Shown one piece after another: positions 17,533 through 25,201 of a DNA stretch of 64,000 nt. The DNA is taken from contig NZ_NEUE01000298.1 of the NCBI RefSeq assembly GCF_002910905.1, positions 74,972 through 138,971 of the forward strand. The letters run 5' to 3'. The notes under the pieces are model-generated. The model ran no database searches. It was not told the origin of the DNA and was given only the letters and a program-made list of their open reading frames with translations. The translations under genes and the position numbers were made by a program. Position 1 is the first letter of the stretch, and every line of letters begins with the position of its first letter. The DNA comes from Streptomyces sp. SM11. GTDB lineage: Bacteria; Actinomycetota; Actinomycetes; Streptomycetales; Streptomycetaceae.

Positions 17533-18669
17533 TCAGCGGGTACCGACCGCCGCCCGCACCGCCCGCCGCGCCATCGCGCAGTCGTCGTGCAGCCTCCGCA
17601 GCAGCAGTCGCTGCTCCTCGCCCGAGGAGAGCGCACCGGGACGGTCCTGCCCCGCACCCACCGAGGGCGCCTCCCGCATGGTGCGCTGCACCGCCGTCTC
17701 GTAGTTGCGGATCTCGCGGGTCAGCACCAGCATCAGGTTCACCAGGAACGCGTCCCGCGCGGCCGGGCCCCTGGCCTGGGCCAGCTGGCTGATCTGGCGT
17801 CGCGCCACCGGCGCGTCGCCCAGCACCGCCCACAGCGTCGCCAGGTCGTACCCCGGGAGATACCAGCCGGCGTGCTCCCAGTCGACGAGCACCGGTCCGG
17901 TCGGCGACAGCAGAATGTTGGAGAGCAGCGCGTCCCCGTGGCAGAACTGCCCCATGCCCTGCCTGCCGCCCGCGTGTGCCAGGCCGTGCAGCAGTTTCTG
18001 CAGGTCACCGAGGTCACGGTCGGTGAACAGGCCGAGCTCATGGTAGCGCGCGATCCGCGAGGCGTAGTCCAGCGGCGCCTCGAACAGTCCGGGCGGCGGC
18101 CGCCAGGCGTTCACCCGGGCGATCGCACCCAGCGCGGCCCGGATGTCGGCCCGCGGCGGGGCCTCCGCCGGATGCCGGGTGAGAGCTGCGACCCGGCCGG
18201 GCATCCGCTCGATCACCAGCGTGCAGTTCTCCGGGTCCGCCGCGATCAGCCGGGGCGCCCGAACCGGGGGGCGGTGCCGGACGAACGCGCGGTACGCCGC
18301 TATTTCGTGCCGGAACCGCTCGGTCCACGCCGGCGAGTGGTCCAGTAAGCACTTCGCCACGGCGGTGGTCCGCCCGGTCGTTCCGACGATCAGGACCGAG
18401 CGGCCGCTGCGGCGCAGCACCTGGACCGGATTGAACTCGGGGCAGATGCGCTGCACGGAGGCGATGGCCATCCTCACCTGCGCGCCCTGCGGTCCGGACA
18501 GGTCGATTCTTCCGCTGAGCGGTCCGGTGCCCGGCCCCGGGGCCCTTCGGGCCCGGCCCGGACCCTGCGCCGGTGCGCCGGCGTGAGGAGCGAGATAAGG
18601 CCCGCCGCCCGCGCCCATCGGGCGGAGCGGACGGGGCGGGGCGGACACGGAGGACGATGCTGTGTACAT
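17533..18669 (-). CDS. Aminoglycoside phosphotransferase (APH) fold protein
   Basis: This 378-residue kinase-like protein has the APH catalytic loop HGDALLSNILLSP (near residue 250) and the metal-binding VDWEHAGWYLPGYDLATLW. An N-terminal lobe lysine is seen in TTAVAKCLLDHSP. The first 80 residues are Pro/Gly-rich and probably disordered. ATG 18669 is chosen because GAAGGGA precedes it; the frame stays open to 18846, but that part lies in the nsdA promoter region. Such stand-alone APH-fold proteins in Streptomyces need not confer antibiotic resistance; the true substrate is unknown. Divergent from the NsdA-like gene. Confidence 0.8.
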   Translation of the reverse strand: MYTASSSVSAPPRPLRPMGAGGGPYLAPHAGAPAQGPGRARRAPGPGTGPLSGRIDLSGPQGAQVRMAIASVQRICPEFNPVQVLRRSGRSVLIVGTTGRTTAVAKCLLDHSPAWTERFRHEIAAYRAFVRHRPPVRAPRLIAADPENCTLVIERMPGRVAALTRHPAEAPPRADIRAALGAIARVNAWRPPPGLFEAPLDYASRIARYHELGLFTDRDLGDLQKLLHGLAHAGGRQGMGQFCHGDALLSNILLSPTGPVLVDWEHAGWYLPGYDLATLWAVLGDAPVARRQISQLAQARGPAARDAFLVNLMLVLTREIRNYETAVQRTMREAPSVGAGQDRPGALSSGEEQRLLLRRLHDDCAMARRAVRAAVGTR

Positions 18670-18810
18670 GGGCGAGACAGATCCCTTCGTGCGCCGACAA
18701 GGTACGTGCGCCAACCCGGCCGACGGCCGTTCGGCACCCTGGGGAGTACCTAGGGCTGCCGGGCGGGGTGGCGCTTTCCTACCTGACACCGGAGCGCGGG
18801 TGGCAGACCA

Positions 18811-18840
18811 TCTGGCGAACCCTGGCGAACCCTGGCGAAT
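18811..18840. repeat. Three 10-bp tandem repeats upstream of the NsdA-like gene
   Basis: Three consecutive 10-mers, TCTGGCGAAC, CCTGGCGAAC and CCTGGCGAAT, lie 60 bp before the likely GTG start. The period equals one helical turn, so a protein could bind all copies on one face. The array sits in the divergent promoter of the APH and NsdA-like genes. Confidence 0.6.
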
Positions 18841-18900
18841 AGTCACAGCGCATCTGACAGGGGGTTAGTGTCAAGTCAGCCGAGAACCTGGGGGCTTGAA

Positions 18901-20391
18901 GTGACCGGAGAACCCAACACCCGCCTTTCTGATCTGTTCGGCCTGGCCGGCTGGTCCAAGGGCGAACTCGCGAGAATGGTGAACCGGCAGGCGGCGGCCA
19001 TGGGCCATCCGCAGCTGGCCACCGACACCTCGCGTGTCAGGCGCTGGATCGACATGGGGGAGTCCCCCCGTGATCCCGTGCCCGAAGTGCTGGCGGCTCT
19101 GTTCACCGAGCGGCTCGGCCGTGTCGTGACCATCGAGGACCTCGGGTTCGGCCGACGCGGGCGTGTGGGGAAACGGCGAGACTCCGGGACGGAACACAAT
19201 CCCGATCAATTGCCGTGGGCGCCCGAACGGACGGCAGCGGTCCTCACCGAATTCACGGGAATGGACCTCATGCTCAACCGACGCGGCTTGGTGGGTGCGG
19301 GCGCCGCGCTCGCCGCCGGCTCAACCATCGCCGGCCCCATGTACGACTGGCTGCACAGCGACCCCGTTCTGGCGGCCGATGTTCCACCTACCAACGACCT
19401 CCTGCACGCCGATCCCGCCGGTTTCGACCGGTACGAGGCCGCTCCGGTCGGCTCCGAGGAGATCGAGGCCCTGGAGCATTCGGTCGAGGTGTTCCGCGCC
19501 TGGGACGCGTCCCGGGGCGGCGGACTCCAACGCAAGGCGGTCGTGGGCCAGCTCAACGAGGTGGGCGGCATGCTCGCCTACCGCCACCCCGACCATCTCC
19601 AGCGCCGCCTGTGGGGCGTCGCCGCCAATCTCGCCGTCCTGGCGGGCTGGATGTCCCACGACGTCGGCCTCGAACCCACCGCCCAGAAGTACTTCGTCAT
19701 CGCAGCCCACGCGGCTCGTGAGGGCGGCGACCGGCCACGCGCCGGAGAAGCTCTCTCCCGGGCGGCACGCCAGATGGTGCACCTCGGCCGGCCCGACGAC
19801 GCACTCGACCTGATGAAGCTCGCCAAATCCGGCTCGGGCGACGAGACCCTGCCCCGTACGCAGGCCATGCTGCGCACCATCGAGGCCTGGGCACAGGCGT
19901 CGATGGGCCGGGGCCAGGCGATGCGGCGCACCCTCGGGGAGGCCGAGGAGCTCTTCGTCTCGGACAAGAGCGATGTGCCGCCGCCGAGCTGGATGCAGAT
20001 GTTCGACGAGGCCGATATGCACGGCATGCAGGCGCTCGCCTTCCGTACGCTGGCCGAGTACGATCCAGGGGCCGCGATCATCGCCCAGCGCCATGCCAAG
20101 CAGGCGCTGGAGCTGCGGATCAACGGGCGCCAGCGGTCGAAGATCTTCGACTACATCTCGCTGGCCTCGGCCTGCTTCATCGCCAACGACCCCGAACAGG
20201 CCGACCGGTACGCCCGGCTCGCGCTGGTGTCGATGGGGGAGACCTCCTCGCACCGCACCTGGGACCGGCTCCGCGAAATGTACCGGCTCACCGGTCAGTT
20301 CGCCGGATACGCCGGGATCCAGGATCTTCGCGAGGAGATCGAGCTCTCGATGCCGTCGAGTCAGAAGAAGGCCAGGGGCACGCAGATCTGA
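18901..20391 (+). CDS. nsdA: NsdA-like TPR regulator
   Basis: This protein of 496 residues has an N-terminal DNA-binding segment (about 1-80: LSDLFGLAGWSKGELARMVNRQ ... DTSRVRRWIDMGESP) and a C-terminal array of tetratricopeptide-like helices (about 190-480). It matches the Streptomyces NsdA type, reported as a negative regulator of sporulation and antibiotic production. A twin-Gly hydrophobic patch (RRGLVGAGAALAAGSTIAG) lies between the parts. GTG 18901 gives VTGEPNTRLSDL, the start usual for homologues; GTG 18868, with AGGGGG just upstream, would add 11 residues. Assignment to NsdA is from remembered sequence, so orthology needs checking. Confidence 0.72.
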   Translation: MTGEPNTRLSDLFGLAGWSKGELARMVNRQAAAMGHPQLATDTSRVRRWIDMGESPRDPVPEVLAALFTERLGRVVTIEDLGFGRRGRVGKRRDSGTEHNPDQLPWAPERTAAVLTEFTGMDLMLNRRGLVGAGAALAAGSTIAGPMYDWLHSDPVLAADVPPTNDLLHADPAGFDRYEAAPVGSEEIEALEHSVEVFRAWDASRGGGLQRKAVVGQLNEVGGMLAYRHPDHLQRRLWGVAANLAVLAGWMSHDVGLEPTAQKYFVIAAHAAREGGDRPRAGEALSRAARQMVHLGRPDDALDLMKLAKSGSGDETLPRTQAMLRTIEAWAQASMGRGQAMRRTLGEAEELFVSDKSDVPPPSWMQMFDEADMHGMQALAFRTLAEYDPGAAIIAQRHAKQALELRINGRQRSKIFDYISLASACFIANDPEQADRYARLALVSMGETSSHRTWDRLREMYRLTGQFAGYAGIQDLREEIELSMPSSQKKARGTQI

Positions 20392-20447
20392 CCCGGCCCG
20401 GCCGCGCGGATCCGCGCTCCCTCACACCCTGACACGTCCGTGCTCCC

Positions 20448-21878
20448 TCACGCCCCGATACGGGCGACCAGCACGCACGCGTCGTCCGGGCGCTCGGTCC
20501 CGCCGAACTCCTCGACGACGCTCCGGACGCACTCCTGTGCCGTACGGGCCTCTGCGAACCGGGGGGCGAGGGCGAGCAGTGCCTCCGGGCCCGCACCCCG
20601 GTCACCGCGTCGTGTCAGGCCGTCGGTGTGCAGAACGAGCACGTCGCCGGGGAACAGCCGTACCTCGTCCTGCTCGAAGACGGCGTGGGACGCGGCGCCG
20701 AGCAGCATGCCGTCCGGCGGTGTCAGGAGCCGTCCCGAACCGCCGCGGAAGAGCAGCGGTGCGGGGTGTCCGGCCTGGGCCCAGGACAGAAGGGAGGTGC
20801 CGGGGTCGAAGCGGCAGCACAGGGCGCTGCCCAGGGCGGGCTGTATCGACGTTTCGAGGACCTGGTTGAGGTGTCCGAGGAGCGCGCCCGGCTCGATGCC
20901 GGCGACGGCCATGCCGCGCAGTGCGCCCAGCATCATCGCCATCGCCGAGGTGGCGGGGATGCCGTGCCCGGTGAGGTCACCGACGGTGAGGAGGGTACGC
21001 CCGTCCGGGAGCTCCATCGCGTCGTACCAGTCGCCGCCGATGAGCCCACTCGACTCGGAAGGGAGGTAGTGCGCGGCGATGTCCAGGGCGCCGGGACCCT
21101 GCTGCGGAAGGCGCAGCGATCCGCGCCACGGCGGCAGGACGGTCTCCTGGAGCTCCACGGCCATGCGGTGCTCGGTGCGCTCGATGTGCTCGTCGCGCCG
21201 CACCGACGCACGGCTCCTGCTGACGGCCTGCTCGCTGCGGCGCAGCTCGCTGACGTCCCGGAGGACCGCCCACATCGAGGCGGTGCAGCCCTCGGCGTCG
21301 AGCACCGGCTCGCCCGTCATGTGCAGCGTGCGCGTGCGGCCGTCGGGGCGCACGATGCGGAACTCGCCGTCCATCGGCCGGCCGTCGACGAGGCAGCCCG
21401 TCACCATGGCCGTCAGCTGCGGCTGGTCCTCGGGCAGCAGCACGGACGGCAGGTCGTCCAGGGAGAGGGGCGTGGACCCGGGTGGCCTGCCGAAGATCTC
21501 GTACAGCTCCTCGGACCAGCTGGACTCGTCGGTGAGGAGGTTCCACTCGGCGCTGCCCACCCGGTTCAGCAGGGAACCGGCCATCGGACCCTTTGGCGCC
21601 TCGTGGCTCCGGGGGGCGGAGTCCTCGGCGCGGGGACCCGGCAGGCCCGCCCTGAGCTGGCCGAGCTGCTCGTCGAGGTTGTCCAGGTGGTGCACGGCCA
21701 GCTCGCACAGGGCGCGCTGCCAGCGCAGCTGGGGGTCGTCCTCGTCGAACACGACGGCGTCCCGCCGCACGGCGTCCACGTCCCCCCGCAGCCGGCGCGC
21801 CCGGTGGATCAGGTCGTCGACGGCGTCATGCGCGGGAAGCTGTGGTGCGGGGCGGTCCGCGAAGAGGGGGGACGGCAT
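20448..21878 (-). CDS. PAS domain SpoIIE-type protein phosphatase
   Basis: This 476-residue cytoplasmic protein has a helical N-terminus (about 1-110), a PAS/PAC domain (about 110-215, with EWNLLTDESSWSEELYEIFG and the PAC segment EFRIVRPDGRTRTLHMTGEPV), a short coiled linker, and a PPM/SpoIIE phosphatase domain (about 240-475). The phosphatase shows IGGDWYDAM, VGDLTGHGIPATSAMAM, AGHPAPLL and LHTDGLTRRGDRG, the metal-binding aspartates. Such proteins dephosphorylate anti-sigma-factor antagonists and so free alternative sigma factors. No anti-sigma partner adjoins. Confidence 0.9.
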   Translation of the reverse strand: MPSPLFADRPAPQLPAHDAVDDLIHRARRLRGDVDAVRRDAVVFDEDDPQLRWQRALCELAVHHLDNLDEQLGQLRAGLPGPRAEDSAPRSHEAPKGPMAGSLLNRVGSAEWNLLTDESSWSEELYEIFGRPPGSTPLSLDDLPSVLLPEDQPQLTAMVTGCLVDGRPMDGEFRIVRPDGRTRTLHMTGEPVLDAEGCTASMWAVLRDVSELRRSEQAVSRSRASVRRDEHIERTEHRMAVELQETVLPPWRGSLRLPQQGPGALDIAAHYLPSESSGLIGGDWYDAMELPDGRTLLTVGDLTGHGIPATSAMAMMLGALRGMAVAGIEPGALLGHLNQVLETSIQPALGSALCCRFDPGTSLLSWAQAGHPAPLLFRGGSGRLLTPPDGMLLGAASHAVFEQDEVRLFPGDVLVLHTDGLTRRGDRGAGPEALLALAPRFAEARTAQECVRSVVEEFGGTERPDDACVLVARIGA

Positions 21879-22128
21879 CTCGTACTCCGATACAGGCGCG
21901 GCCTAGCCGGTCCTGAAGGGTGGACCGCCAACGACTGTCGCACAGGCCACGGTGGGCCGTAAGGGATTTGGCGACACTCGATGCGTTCTTGCGTCTGGTA
22001 TATGCCAGCGGCTCTCCAGGGCGGCGGGAATCCGAACAGGCTTACGTTTGGGGTGAGTTGGCCACGTGGTTCGAGACGCATGGTGGGGCGGGAATGCCGC
22101 GGAGGCGGCTCGCGTTACCTCATCAACG
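21879..22128. other. Intergenic region without a gene
   Basis: No ORF with streptomycete codon bias was seen here. The stretch holds the promoter of the phosphatase (minus) and, at its right edge, that of rpmG2. The A+T-richer piece near 21990-22050 (TGGTATATGCC) could be a promoter element. Confidence 0.4.
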
Positions 22129-22148
22129 CGAAAATGAATCCCATTCCT
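22129..22148. promoter_or_regulatory. Zur-box-like palindrome upstream of rpmG2
   Basis: GAAAATG-aatcc-CATTCC (22130-22147) is an imperfect palindrome that resembles the Streptomyces Zur operator (core GAAAATGATTTTC). It lies about 40 bp before a cysteine-free L33 gene, the kind of gene Zur represses when zinc is plentiful. This is pattern resemblance only. Confidence 0.5.
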
Positions 22149-22188
22149 GATAAGGGGGTGGGGTCGGCAGAGGCATCAGGAGGCGCCC

Positions 22189-22353
22189 ATGGCGCGCAGT
22201 GAGATCAGGCCCGTCGTCACCCTCCGGTCCACCGTCGGAACGGGTCGGAGCTATGTGACGCGGAAGAACCGCCGTAACACCCCCGACCGGCTGGAGCTCC
22301 GCAAGTTCGACTCCGCCGCCGGTCGGCACATCCTGTTCCGTGAGGTCCGCTGA
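22189..22353 (+). CDS. rpmG: 50S ribosomal protein L33, cysteine-free paralogue
   Basis: This 54-residue protein begins MARSEIRPVVTLRSTVGTG and ends with KFDSAAGRHILFREVR, an evident L33. It has no cysteines at all, so it is the zinc-independent (C-minus) type that replaces the zinc-ribbon L33 during zinc starvation and frees zinc from ribosomes. AGGAGG ends five bases before the ATG. A Zur-like box lies upstream and a type-B L31 gene follows, as in Zur-regulated cassettes. Confidence 0.93.
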   Translation: MARSEIRPVVTLRSTVGTGRSYVTRKNRRNTPDRLELRKFDSAAGRHILFREVR

Positions 22354-22378
22354 CCGCCCGGAGGAAGTCTGTCTCCCT

Positions 22379-22678
22379 GTGTGTCACCGCTGTCCGCGGT
22401 GCGGAAGGAACGCATCGAGGAAGTCCCGTATCCACCCCGTGTCCCGCCCCGTGGTCTTCCGTGACCGCGCGGTCGACGTCGCCTTCCTGACCCGCTCGAC
22501 CGCCGACTCCGGCGAGCGGGTGGAGTGGGAGGACGGCAACGCCTACCCCGTCATCGACGTCGAGACCTCGTCGGCGAGCCACCCGTTCTACACCGGTGGC
22601 CGGCAGGTGCTCGACCCGGCGGGCCGTGTCGAACAGTTCCGTCGCCGCTACGGTGCCGGCGACACGTCCGGAAGCTGA
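22379..22678 (+). CDS. rpmE2: 50S ribosomal protein L31 type B, start codon uncertain
   Basis: The conserved body starts KSRIHPVSRPVVFRDRAVDVA and ends VEQFRRRYGAGD, a type-B (cysteine-free) L31 that substitutes for the zinc form. Where the family has ATG-AAG, this sequence has AGG-AAG (22418-22423), although GGAAGGAA sits at ideal spacing before it. The only in-frame starts upstream are GTG 22379 (used here) and GTG 22340 inside rpmG; both add a Cys-rich stretch with low third-position G+C that looks non-coding. GTG 22439 downstream would delete the conserved IHP. The gene may be inactive, poorly translated, or the base may be an error. Confidence 0.6.
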   Translation: MCHRCPRCGRNASRKSRIHPVSRPVVFRDRAVDVAFLTRSTADSGERVEWEDGNAYPVIDVETSSASHPFYTGGRQVLDPAGRVEQFRRRYGAGDTSGS

Positions 22679-22774
22679 CCGAACGAGACCTGGCCAGGGT
22701 TGGAGTCCGGAACTCCGTGCCGTGGATCACATCCGCGGAGGCGGATTCCAGGGAACAGCCCGGGATGGTTTATC

Positions 22775-22945
22775 GTTCATCTATACGTGGGTGTGAGGGG
22801 GACAGTGTCCCCGGGCCTCGCCTATGGCCCACGGGGAAGACCGCACCGTCGAAACCCCGTGGAGCCTTTCGCCGAGAGGCGACCGCCCTTCACGCCCGCA
22901 CTCGAGCCGCCCCGGCCGGATTCCCCCGATCCGGCCGGGGCTTCC
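22775..22945 (+). ncRNA. Candidate small RNA ending in a strong terminator
   Basis: The gap 22679-23082 has no credible ORF. Within it, an A+T-rich promoter-like patch (TTTATCGTTCATCTATACG, 22769-22787) is followed by a G-rich hairpin (GGGGACA...TGTCCCC) and other short stems, and then by a perfect 13-bp hairpin (22909-22921 / 22929-22941) ending in TTCCCCTTG. A promoter, a structured body of about 150 nt and a terminator without a reading frame suggest an independent transcript. Alternatively the hairpin simply ends the rpmG-rpmE2 message. Confidence 0.25.
22909..22941. terminator. Perfect 13-bp hairpin terminator
   Basis: GCCCCGGCCGGAT and ATCCGGCCGGGGC pair over a 7-base loop, followed by TTCCCC. 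It is 230 bp beyond rpmE2 and 140 bp beyond the stop of the minus-strand TPR gene, so it may stop either. Confidence 0.7.
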
Positions 22946-23082
22946 CCTTGTCCGCGGCGTCACCCGTACGCCCATCGAGACCGCCCCAGCAGAACAGGTT
23001 CCCGGTCATCACCCGGCGAAGACCTGCCCCGCCGCTCCCGGACCGGCGCGCTCGGAACTCGCCGCTCCCGCCCCCGCACGGG

Positions 23083-23583
23083 TCACATGGTCTCGTGGAG
23101 GTCCTTCGCGTAGTGCTCGATCGCTCGCCGGTACTGCTGGACGTACGGGTCCTGGCTGGTCGTGGCCGTCAGCTCCAGCAGCAGCCGCATCGCCTCGTGG
23201 TGCTCGTCGGTGTTGAACAGGGCCATCGCCAGGAACGCCCGCAGCGCACCGTCGTCCGGGAACTCCTCGACGCCCCGGCGCAGCGTCTCCACCGCCTGCC
23301 CGTACCGGCCGAGGATCCGGTACGTACTGCCCAGGCCCAGGAGCGCCCCGCGCCGGTCCTCCACGGCGAGCTCCGGATTCGCCAGAGCGCGCTCGTAGTA
23401 CGGCACCGCCTCCGACTCCAGGCCCAGCACGTCGTGGATCCACGCCGTTCGGTAGGCCACCTCCGCGTCGTCGGGGTACTCGGCGGTCAGCCCGAGGAGC
23501 CGATCGCGCGCCTCCTCGGGCCGGCCCTCCGTACGCAACCGATCGGCCTCGTCCAGCAGGTCCCTCTTCTTACGTGCGCTCAT
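23083..23583 (-). CDS. Tetratricopeptide repeat protein
   Basis: This 166-residue all-helical protein is made of TPR motifs, e.g. AEVAYRTAWIHDVLGLESEAVPYYERAL (about 40-68) and RGALLGLGSTYRILGRYGQAVETLRRGVEEFPDDG (about 76-110). It is predicted to be a soluble scaffold; no enzymatic motif is present. MSARKKRDLL at 23583 is taken as the start since the open frame beyond it (to 23673) lacks coding bias. Divergent from the VanZ gene, 99 bp apart. Confidence 0.8.
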   Translation of the reverse strand: MSARKKRDLLDEADRLRTEGRPEEARDRLLGLTAEYPDDAEVAYRTAWIHDVLGLESEAVPYYERALANPELAVEDRRGALLGLGSTYRILGRYGQAVETLRRGVEEFPDDGALRAFLAMALFNTDEHHEAMRLLLELTATTSQDPYVQQYRRAIEHYAKDLHETM

Positions 23584-23682
23584 GCGCACATCGTCGCAGG
23601 CGCTCGCGGACGGCCGGGTGAGTTTCGGCTCCGCGCCCCGCCCGGGGTGTGTGTTCCAGTCGGTCGGGGGCATCCGTCGGCC

Positions 23683-24300
23683 ATGACAGCAGAGGCGAAT
23701 CCCCGTACAGGCCAGAGGACATGGGTACGTGTACTGGTGCGCGGGGCGGCCCTGACGGTGGTGCTGCTGGGTCTGGTGGTGTTCTCCGTGCTGCTGGCCA
23801 AGGTGACGCTCACCCCTTCACCGGCTTCCGAGGACCTCGTCACCTCCAATCTCCGCCCCGGCCGCTCGCTGCACCAGTACGCCGAGGACTACACCTTCCT
23901 CGCCGCGTGCGAACAGGCGGGCGGAAACCTGCTGCTCGGCGTGCCTTTCGGGCTCCTGCTGCCGTTCTTCGTGCCACGCCGTCTGCGCATGATCCGGATG
24001 ATGATGCTGACGGCCGTCGTCATGGCCGTCGTCGAACTGATCCAGGGAGCCCTGGTCCCGGGGCGCGCCTTCGACATCGACGACGTCATCCTCAACACGG
24101 CGGGCGCGCTGCTGGGGTACATCGTGCTGGGCCGCCGGGCCAGCCACCGCTACTACACCTACGCCGACGTTCCCGGCCCTTCCGAACAGCCGGAGGAGCC
24201 CGAGGCCGAGCCGAAGCGCGCGCCGAGGAAGGCCGGTCGTACGAAGGCTGCGCGGACCAAGTCCGCCCGCTCCCCGCTCGACCGCCTCCGCAGGCGCTGA
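23683..24300 (+). CDS. VanZ family membrane protein
   Basis: This 205-residue membrane protein has about four transmembrane segments and the VanZ signature ACEQAGGNLLLGVPFGLLLPFF followed by ELIQGALVPGRAFDIDDVILNTAGALLGY. VanZ-like proteins are linked to teicoplanin tolerance in enterococci, but in actinomycetes their role is unknown. The last 50 residues are a cytoplasmic Lys/Arg/Pro-rich tail. The frame is open far upstream (to 22525), but only the part from ATG 23683 has coding bias and family similarity. Confidence 0.85.
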   Translation: MTAEANPRTGQRTWVRVLVRGAALTVVLLGLVVFSVLLAKVTLTPSPASEDLVTSNLRPGRSLHQYAEDYTFLAACEQAGGNLLLGVPFGLLLPFFVPRRLRMIRMMMLTAVVMAVVELIQGALVPGRAFDIDDVILNTAGALLGYIVLGRRASHRYYTYADVPGPSEQPEEPEAEPKRAPRKAGRTKAARTKSARSPLDRLRRR

Positions 24301-24412
24301 GCCGGGCACCCGTTCGGGCCCGGGCCGTTTGCGGGCGGCCCGGCCCGGACGCACGGTGGGGACACGTCCTGCGCGCGGATGCCGTACGGATCCCCTGCCG
24401 AGGAGGAGCGAC

Positions 24413-25201
24413 ATGGCCGAAGGCCAGTGGAGGCCGGGCCGCAAGGAGACGGACGCGGACGAGTTCAGGCCCGTCCTGGACATCGTCGAACCGGCACGCC
24501 AGCGACGGCTGACCGTACTCCTGCGACTCCTGCTCCTCGTCCCGCACTTCATCGTGCTGTTCGTCCTGCACATCGCGGCGTTCTTCACCGTCATCGTGGG
24601 GTGGTTCGCGGCCCTGGTGCTGGGGCGGCTTCCCGACCCCGTCTTCCGCTTCCTGACCGGCGTACTCGGCTACGACATGCGCGTGTCGGCGAGCGACATG
24701 CTGCTCATCGACCGCTATCCGCCCTTCGCACTGACCCCGCCGGCCGACTACCCGGTGCAGATCGAGGTGCGGCCCACCCCGCTCAACCGCCTGGCGGTGT
24801 TGTTCCGCGTCTTCCTGATGATCCCGGCGGCGATCGTGCAGAGCCTCGCCGTGTACGGGTGGTGGGCGCTGGCCTTCGTCTGGTGGCTGATCACGCTGTG
24901 TCTCGGCCGGATGCCCCGGCCGCTGTTCGAGGCGACGGCGGCCACCCTGCGCTACCGGATGCGGTTCTCCGCGTACGTCATGATGCTCACCCCGGCCTAT
25001 CCCAAGGGCCTGTTCGGCGACGACGACCTCGCCGCGGCCCGCGAGGGGGCGCGCTCCGCCACCCGCCCGCTGGTCCTGAGCAGCGCCGCCAAGTGGCTCG
25101 TGGTGCTGTTCCTGGTGCTGGGTCTCGCGGGGCACATCACCACGTCCGTGACCACCTCGACGACCGACGACACCTCGGACACCCGCCTCGTCGGACGCTA
25201 G
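24413..25201 (+). CDS. DUF4389 family membrane protein
   Basis: This 262-residue protein holds two similar halves, each with a paired hydrophobic hairpin (LLRLLLLVPHFIVLFVLHIAAFFTVIVGWFAALVLGRLP, and FRVFLMIPAAIVQSLAVYGWWALAFVWWLITLCLGRMP), plus a C-terminal transmembrane helix. This is the DUF4389 pattern; function unknown. ATG 24413 has AGGAGGAG upstream. The last codon is the TAG of a CTAG palindrome at 25198-25201, whose other strand gives the stop of the converging regulator. Confidence 0.85.
   Translation: MAEGQWRPGRKETDADEFRPVLDIVEPARQRRLTVLLRLLLLVPHFIVLFVLHIAAFFTVIVGWFAALVLGRLPDPVFRFLTGVLGYDMRVSASDMLLIDRYPPFALTPPADYPVQIEVRPTPLNRLAVLFRVFLMIPAAIVQSLAVYGWWALAFVWWLITLCLGRMPRPLFEATAATLRYRMRFSAYVMMLTPAYPKGLFGDDDLAAAREGARSATRPLVLSSAAKWLVVLFLVLGLAGHITTSVTTSTTDDTSDTRLVGR

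Noticed and set aside
17533..18669. A true aminoglycoside resistance gene.
   Set aside because: Only the APH/kinase fold is visible; such proteins in Streptomyces act on many substrates and there is no resistance context.
22700..22760. A possible tRNA around GGTTGGAGTCCGGAACTCC.
   Set aside because: The T-loop GTTCGAATC pattern and a foldable cloverleaf with acceptor stem were not found.
22525..24300. A 591-codon frame ending in VanZ, implying a large fusion protein.
   Set aside because: The part before 23683 overlaps rpmE2 in another frame, a terminator hairpin and the TPR gene in antisense; VanZ similarity begins at ATG 23683.
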